This document shows positions 59,193-64,000 of a DNA stretch of 64,000 nucleotides, one piece after another. Source of the stretch: Rufibacter sediminis (lineage in GTDB: Bacteria; Bacteroidota; Bacteroidia; Cytophagales; Hymenobacteraceae); assembly GCF_014269285.1 (NCBI RefSeq), contig NZ_JACOAF010000026.1:53453-117452 (forward strand), in the 5' to 3' direction. A model generated the notes under the pieces. That model did no database searches, had not been told where the DNA came from, and saw nothing but the letters and a program-made list of their open reading frames with translations. Both the position numbers and the translations under genes were made by a program. Each line of letters starts with the position of its first letter. The stretch's first letter is position 1.

Positions 59193-60740
59193 TTAGTGGA
59201 CGTCTACCGGCACATTGGTATTTTTCTTGAATTTCTGCAAATACAGCAGCGGAATGGAACACAGCATAATCATACCCGATACCCAGAACGCATCGGTGTA
59301 CGACAGCAGCGCGGTCTGTTTCATGACCATGCCCTCAATCGCTTTATAAGAAGCTTTCTGGGCATCCATGAACGTGTAGCCCTTGCTGATGAAGTTCTGC
59401 ATGAGTCCCTGGAAACGCTGCGAAAATGCTGGATTGTACTCATTGATATTTACCAACAGGTTGTTGCGGTGGAAACCTGAGCGTACGTGGATGAGCGTGG
59501 TCAGGGCCGCAATCCCGAAGGAGCCGCCCAACTGGCGCATCATGTTGTTCAGACCCGTCCCCTGCCCTACCTCGGCGCCTTTCAAGTCCTGAATCGCCAG
59601 GGTAGTGAGCGGCACGAACAGCAGGGCCATCCCGATACCTCTGATGGCCAGCGGCCAGAAGAAGTCGCCGGTGCCCGAGAGCAAGGTGGAGTGATTCATC
59701 ATCATCGCGAAGACGAAGAACAGCAACATGCCGCCGGTGGCCATAAACTGGGCCGGCACGCCTTTCTGCAACATCTTCCCGATGAACGGCATCATCATGA
59801 TGGTGAACACCCCGCCCGGCAGCAACAGTTTGCCGGATTGCTGCGCCGTGAAGCCCAGCAGCCCCTGCGTGAACACCGGGAACACGAACATGGAACTGTA
59901 CAACCCGAAGCCTAGAACGAAGGACGTGAACATTCCCACCGAGAAACTCCGGTGGCGCATAATCCTGAAATTCACAATGGGGTACTCAAAGGTGAGTTCG
60001 CGCCAGATGAACAGCAACGTACCAATAACCGCGGTGGCTGACAGCACAATGATGTAGGTAGCCGCAAACCAATCCTCGGTCTCGCCTTTCTCCAGTACAA
60101 TCTGCAGACTTCCTACGGCAATGGCCAGCAAGGCAATTCCCCACCAGTCCACCGGTTTGCCGCCCAGCTCTCGCGGAGTTTTCTTAATAAACAGGTACGT
60201 GGCAATAGCCGCCAGAATACCCACGGGAATGTTCACGTAGAAAATCCAGGGCCAGGAGTAGTTGTCGGTGATGTAGCCGCCGATAGTTGGTCCAAGAGTT
60301 GGTCCAACCACGGCTCCAAGTCCGAATAACGCGGTGGCGGTTCCTACCTGTTCTTTGGGCCAGGTTTCCAGCAAGATGGATTGAGAAGTGGATAACAAAC
60401 CGCCCCCGGCCAAACCTTGCAGAATCCGGAAGATGACCAGTTCCTCTAAGCTGGTGGCGTTTCCGCACAGGAAGGAAACGGTGGTGAAGACGATGATGGA
60501 GAACAGGAAGTAGTTCTTCCGCCCGAACCTACTGCCCAACCATCCCGACATGGGCAGAATAATCACGTTCGCCACGGCATAGCCTGTCACAATCATGGCC
60601 ACGTCTTCCAGCGTAGCGCCCAGGTTCCCCTGAATCTGGGGCATGGCCACGTTCACAATGGTGGTGTCAATCAGCTCCAGCAGCGCCGCCGCAATCACCG
60701 TAATGGTGATGGCCCATTTTTTTAAACCAGTTTCTGCCAT
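59193..60740 (-). CDS. DHA2-family MFS multidrug transporter (EmrB/QacA-like)
   Basis: 515 residues, about 14 membrane helices. Motifs of the DHA2 group: LIDTTIVNVAMPQIQGNLG (helix 1, motif D1), GWLGSRFGRKNYFLFSI (motif A), LQGLAGGGLLSTSQSI, GLGAVVGPTLGPTIGGYI (motif C), FYVNIPVGILAA. Proton-driven export of drugs or other toxic hydrophobic compounds across the inner membrane. Works with the HlyD adaptor (3 bp upstream) and TolC-type channel encoded in the same operon. Last gene. Confidence 0.95.
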   Translation of the reverse strand: MAETGLKKWAITITVIAAALLELIDTTIVNVAMPQIQGNLGATLEDVAMIVTGYAVANVIILPMSGWLGSRFGRKNYFLFSIIVFTTVSFLCGNATSLEELVIFRILQGLAGGGLLSTSQSILLETWPKEQVGTATALFGLGAVVGPTLGPTIGGYITDNYSWPWIFYVNIPVGILAAIATYLFIKKTPRELGGKPVDWWGIALLAIAVGSLQIVLEKGETEDWFAATYIIVLSATAVIGTLLFIWRELTFEYPIVNFRIMRHRSFSVGMFTSFVLGFGLYSSMFVFPVFTQGLLGFTAQQSGKLLLPGGVFTIMMMPFIGKMLQKGVPAQFMATGGMLLFFVFAMMMNHSTLLSGTGDFFWPLAIRGIGMALLFVPLTTLAIQDLKGAEVGQGTGLNNMMRQLGGSFGIAALTTLIHVRSGFHRNNLLVNINEYNPAFSQRFQGLMQNFISKGYTFMDAQKASYKAIEGMVMKQTALLSYTDAFWVSGMIMLCSIPLLYLQKFKKNTNVPVDVH

Positions 60741-60743
60741 CGG

Positions 60744-61790
60744 TTAATCCTGAATAAGCACCGATGTTTTCACGCTCATGCCGGGGCGCAGTCTTTTCAT
60801 CAGTTCTGGGGTAGCGTTTATTTTGATTTTAACCGGCACCCGCTGTACTACTTTCACGAAGTTACCAGTGGCGTTATCAGGGGGCAGCAAAGAGAACTTG
60901 GCACCGGTAGCGGGTGAGAAGTTGTAAATCTCCCCTTCTACTTTAGCGTCTGGAAAGGCGTCTACCTCAATCTCCACTTTCTGCCCCTCGCGGATTTTCT
61001 CTAGCTGGGTTTCCTTGAAGTTGGCCGTCACGAAGATGCTGTTGTCATTCACAATGGAGAACAGGCTTTGCCCGGCTTGCACCAGTTGACCTTTCTGCAC
61101 GTTTTTCTTGGACACAATTCCGCTGGCCGGGGCCGTGATGGTGGTGTACGACATTTGCAGTTTGGCGAAGTCTACATCGGCTTGCCGTTGGTTTACGCCG
61201 GTGTTGGTGACGGTCAGTTGCGAACGGGTTGTACCTACTTGCTGCAACGCTGCTTTGTACTGGTCCTGCGCGGCCTGGTAGTTCGCCTGGGCAACGTCCC
61301 GGTCGGCTTTGGCTTGTTCAAACTGCTGCTGCGTGATGGAACCGTCTTTGATTAGGTTGGCGAAACGGTTGTAGTCCTGGTTGGCTTTCCAGAGGCGCAC
61401 GCGGGTGGCTTCAATGTTGGCTCTGGCCGTGGTGGCGTTGGCCGCGGTGGCCGAGATTTGCGCCTGGGAAACGCCGGTGTTGGCGCTGGCTCCCTGCTGG
61501 GCGGCTAAGGCTTGCTCTACTTTGATGGCGTAATCGCGGTCATCCAGTTTCACCAGCACCTGGCCTTGCGTTACGTGGGTGTTTTCCTCAAACATAATGG
61601 TATCTACGTACCCACTCACCCGGGCCACCACCGGACTGATGTCGGCGTCAATCTGGGCATCATCGGTGTCTTCGTGCTTGCTGTAGTAGAGGTATTCTTT
61701 CACCCCGAAGAACCCGCCAACAATCAGGACCAGGCCTAAGATGATGGGAATAACTTTATTGGATTTCTTTTTCTCAGTTGCAGTTTCCAT
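60744..61790 (-). CDS. HlyD/EmrA-family membrane fusion protein
   Basis: 348 residues. One N-terminal membrane helix (VIPIILGLVLIVGGFFGVKEYLYY), biotinyl-lipoyl half motif (ISPVVARVSGYVDTIMFEENTHVTQGQVLVKLDDRDY), a long Ala/Gln-rich coiled-coil hairpin (about 80-190), second lipoyl half (ITAPASGIVSKKNVQKGQLVQAGQSLFSI) and beta-barrel. Links the MFS pump to the outer-membrane channel. Second to last gene; 17 bp after the tolC-like gene. Confidence 0.95.
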   Translation of the reverse strand: METATEKKKSNKVIPIILGLVLIVGGFFGVKEYLYYSKHEDTDDAQIDADISPVVARVSGYVDTIMFEENTHVTQGQVLVKLDDRDYAIKVEQALAAQQGASANTGVSQAQISATAANATTARANIEATRVRLWKANQDYNRFANLIKDGSITQQQFEQAKADRDVAQANYQAAQDQYKAALQQVGTTRSQLTVTNTGVNQRQADVDFAKLQMSYTTITAPASGIVSKKNVQKGQLVQAGQSLFSIVNDNSIFVTANFKETQLEKIREGQKVEIEVDAFPDAKVEGEIYNFSPATGAKFSLLPPDNATGNFVKVVQRVPVKIKINATPELMKRLRPGMSVKTSVLIQD

Positions 61791-61807
61791 GCTCGTGTGT
61801 GCGCTAA

Positions 61808-63181
61808 TTAGTCTATGATGTTTCCGGTTGATTTTAATAAGGTATAATAGGCCAGACCGGCATCGGCTTTAGCCAACTCCAGGTTAATGAGGGCCTGAAA
61901 CAGGCGGGTCTGGGCCTCGATGCGGTCGGTGGCACTGGCTACTTTGTTTGTGTAGCGCGAAGCCTCGCTGCGGTCATTTTCCTCGGCCTGCGCGATGGAT
62001 GTCTGGAGGATGTTGATTTTGTCCAGCGCCAGTAGATAGCGCTGGTAGTTCTGGTTCACCTCGGTTTTCAGTTGGTCGGTGGTGAGTTCGCGGCTGATGT
62101 CCAGTTGGGTTTTCTGGATTTTGGCTTCAGTCAGCTTGTTTTTGTTTGTCCAGAGGCGGTCAAAGTTCCAGGCGGCGGTCAACCCCACCGAACCAATGGT
62201 CAAAGAACCGTGGGACGGCGGAATGAAAGCCCCGCTGGGGTTGATGTGATAGGCATCAGCGGAAGCCACCAGTGCGGGCAGCGCATCGGCTTTGATGGAC
62301 TTGATGTTGGTCTCGGCGGCGCGGCTGTTCAGGTCTATGGCTTGCAGTTCCTCGCGGTTGGTGAGAGCCGAATCTACATACGCAGCCAATGATACCGAAC
62401 GGCCATCGGGAGCGGCGGCCTCTTCCACCACCAGGTCATTGTTCTCCGGCAAGCCTAGCAGCACGTTCAGGTTATAGACCACAATCTTGCGGTTCGTTTC
62501 CAGGTCGGCGCCAGTCAGCTCTACGTTGCTGCGTTGCAGTTGGAAGCGCAACACGTCGTTCTTGGTCACGATACCCTGCTCAAAAAACCGCTGTGACTGC
62601 TTTATCTGCTTGTCAATGGCCTGCAGGTTTTGCGCGACCACTTTCTGGCTCTGCTGCAGCTTGTAGAGGTTAAAATAGGCGTTGGTGATGGTATAGGCGA
62701 TTTCGTCCTTGTCTTTTTCGGCATCCAGACGGGCCACTTGCGCCATGAGGTCAGTAGATTCTTTGGCGTATTTCAGCTTGTTTCCGGCGAAGATGACCTC
62801 CTGCACCGAAAGCGTTCCCAGGAAAGCATCGGCGCGTTTGGGCAAATAGAACGGCTCCGCTTCCTTGGACATCTGGAACACGTTGGTGGGAATCTCGGCG
62901 TGGTTGTAGGTGTAGTTGACACTGGCTTTCGGCTTGGATTCGTCTTTCACCTGGTTAAAGCGCGAGATGGCTTGGTCAATTCTGGTCTGGGACAGGCGCA
63001 GCACTTTGCTGTTCTGCACGCCCAGTTGCACCGCTTCCGTCAGATTCAGGTGCTTCGCTTCCTGGGCCGCCGCGGGTTGGGAGAAAGCCATTAACAAGCT
63101 AAATCCACCCATGACCGCCGCCGATATGACTCCCCATCCGTTGACCGGACGCTCGGGAGAAGCATTGATTCTCAGTTTCAT
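61808..63181 (-). CDS. TolC family outer membrane efflux protein
   Basis: 457 residues, signal sequence ending AAAQ after an unusually long N-terminal stretch (about 39 residues), then two repeats of the OEP helical hairpin (LNLTEAVQLGVQNSKVLRLSQTRID; ALTNREELQAIDLNSRAAETNIKSIKADALPALVASADAY). Forms the trimeric channel through the outer membrane. Its start overlaps the tetR stop by 4 bp, coupling regulator and channel. Confidence 0.93.
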   Translation of the reverse strand: MKLRINASPERPVNGWGVISAAVMGGFSLLMAFSQPAAAQEAKHLNLTEAVQLGVQNSKVLRLSQTRIDQAISRFNQVKDESKPKASVNYTYNHAEIPTNVFQMSKEAEPFYLPKRADAFLGTLSVQEVIFAGNKLKYAKESTDLMAQVARLDAEKDKDEIAYTITNAYFNLYKLQQSQKVVAQNLQAIDKQIKQSQRFFEQGIVTKNDVLRFQLQRSNVELTGADLETNRKIVVYNLNVLLGLPENNDLVVEEAAAPDGRSVSLAAYVDSALTNREELQAIDLNSRAAETNIKSIKADALPALVASADAYHINPSGAFIPPSHGSLTIGSVGLTAAWNFDRLWTNKNKLTEAKIQKTQLDISRELTTDQLKTEVNQNYQRYLLALDKINILQTSIAQAEENDRSEASRYTNKVASATDRIEAQTRLFQALINLELAKADAGLAYYTLLKSTGNIID

Positions 63182-63810
63182 TTTATAAGTAAGTGTGTTT
63201 TAAGAGAGTCTTGTAAGTAGGCCTGTAAGCGCGGCTTCATGTCGTTTTGCAGCACCTGGTCATCCAGCAGGTCCATTTTCAGCATTTTGGAGGCTAACCG
63301 GCGTGAGTTAATGAGGTAATTGACTGTCCCAAAGATGCTGGCCACGGTCATTTCCACGTCTACCGCCCGGAACTCGCCTTTCTTGATGCCTTCTTCAATA
63401 ATCTGCTGCACGTGCAGGGTATTCCCATAGATGTGGTCAATGACGAATTCAGTCACTTCAGACCCGGTTCGCATCACGGAGATTTCCCGGAAAAGTATTT
63501 TGTGGAAGTATTTGCTGGTGGCCACCCGGCTCACGTACAGTTGCACCACCTGGTCCAGCTTTTCCCAGCAAGAGGCGTCTTTCTGCGCGATTTCCTCAAA
63601 ACCTTTGCGCATGAGTAAAATGCGGCGCTCCACCACCGCCTTCAGCAGCCCATCCTTGGACCCGAAGTAGTAGTTGAGCATGGCCATGTTCACGCCTGCT
63701 TCCTGGGCCAGCAACCGGGTAGAGGCTCCTTCATAGCCCAGCTCCCCGAACACCCGCTCCGCCACCTCCACTAGGTGCTCCTTCTTATCTATTTTATCTT
63801 TCTCGGCCAT
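63178..63810 (-). CDS. TetR/AcrR family regulator of the efflux operon
   Basis: 210 residues. Helix-turn-helix: LVEVAERVFGELGYEGASTRLLAQEAGVNMAMLNYYFGSKDGLLKAVV (13-60), with the C-terminal AcrR-like ligand domain. First gene of the operon tetR-tolC-hlyD-MFS, hence autoregulated. A perfect 20-bp palindrome fills its own promoter spacer (63832-63851). The inducer is unknown, probably an exported toxic compound. Confidence 0.94.
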   Translation of the reverse strand: MAEKDKIDKKEHLVEVAERVFGELGYEGASTRLLAQEAGVNMAMLNYYFGSKDGLLKAVVERRILLMRKGFEEIAQKDASCWEKLDQVVQLYVSRVATSKYFHKILFREISVMRTGSEVTEFVIDHIYGNTLHVQQIIEEGIKKGEFRAVDVEMTVASIFGTVNYLINSRRLASKMLKMDLLDDQVLQNDMKPRLQAYLQDSLKTHLLIK

Positions 63811-63826
63811 TAATCTTAAAGTCGGA

Positions 63827-63858
63827 CAAAGTTAATCAATCGATTGATTAATTAACAA
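63827..63858 (-). promoter_or_regulatory. Efflux operon promoter with TetR operator
   Basis: Minus strand: -33 TTG (63858-63856), 21-base spacer, -7 TAACTTTG (63834-63827), ATG at 63810. The spacer holds TTAATCAATCGATTGATTAA (63832-63851), an exact 20-bp palindrome overlapping the -7 element: a textbook repressor site. Confidence 0.85.
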
Positions 63859-63951
63859 GGCGTGCTTTGCTTTTGTTTCCTGCCGCTAGATAATTCCTTC
63901 TGATTGAGCTGAATTATTTTACTTAGCTAATTCCCTTTTATAAAAGGCACC

Positions 63952-64000
63952 TGCCTGCGTTTCGGGGCTGTTTTCAGAAAACAGCCCCGAAACGCAGGCA
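63952..64000. repeat. GTTT-palindrome repeat, copy 31, perfect
   Basis: A perfect palindrome of 24-bp arms around a single A at 63976: left arm ends GTTTCGGGGCTGTTTTC, right arm begins GAAAACAGCCCCGAAAC. It reaches the window edge and may extend further. Confidence 0.95.

Overview
The window looks like chromosomal DNA of a Bacteroidota bacterium of the order Cytophagales, most likely a Hymenobacteraceae member of the Rufibacter/Nibribacter/Pontibacter type. This is inferred from gene content and style: promoters of the form TTG-N(18-21)-TAnnTTTG, few Shine-Dalgarno sites, a TonB-receptor-like beta-barrel protein with a carboxypeptidase-regulatory domain, an OmpA/PD40 protein, DUF3822, DUF4920 and a DAHP synthase-chorismate mutase fusion. 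No rRNA or complete tRNA was seen. The backbone is GC-moderate (about 55% in lines I counted).

Layout. 1-4150: end of a START-domain gene, then an aromatic amino acid operon (pheA, aminotransferase, DAHP synthase/chorismate mutase) preceded by a leader peptide packed with Phe and Tyr codons, an antiterminator and a terminator, i.e. a classical attenuator. 4150-5060: no protein gene, but a promoter-to-terminator unit that may be a small RNA. 5064-15414: phytanoyl-CoA dioxygenase-like protein, sorbosone-dehydrogenase-like lipoprotein, alpha/beta hydrolase, large outer-membrane beta-barrel protein, and a 980-residue FAD/Fe-S oxidoreductase. 15460-18943: a very AT-rich foreign island of three genes with two putative PD-(D/E)XK nucleases; its right edge cuts off the 5' part of an SRPBCC gene. 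19367-31694: metabolic and hypothetical genes, including a TetR/SDR pair with three matching operators, a GH9 protein, a GH10-like protein and a potassium channel. 31982-49889: FabH-like synthase, monooxygenase, cytochrome oxidase subunit III, RsbQ-like hydrolase, RNA helicase, gluconokinase, ligA, and an amidoligase/glutamine-amidotransferase-like pair. 50032-50855: an IS5-family element. 51004-53586: queE and an OmpA-family protein. 53857-57780: threonine operon (aspartokinase, thrB, thrC) behind a Thr/Ile-rich leader peptide. 58089-63810: folD and a tetR-tolC-hlyD-emrB-like efflux operon.

The most striking non-coding signal is a family of about 30 near-palindromic intergenic repeats of 35-49 bp (GTTT arm, variable GC block, TTTTC-TGAAAA centre). 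They lie mostly within 60 bp of a stop codon, and their paired positions vary together, which implies selection for a hairpin or a dyad protein site. The IS5-family element has landed in the middle of one copy, and removing it restores the repeat. Five further long inverted-repeat pairs sit in other gaps.

All calls come from reading the sequence and the supplied translations; no database search or folding program was run.
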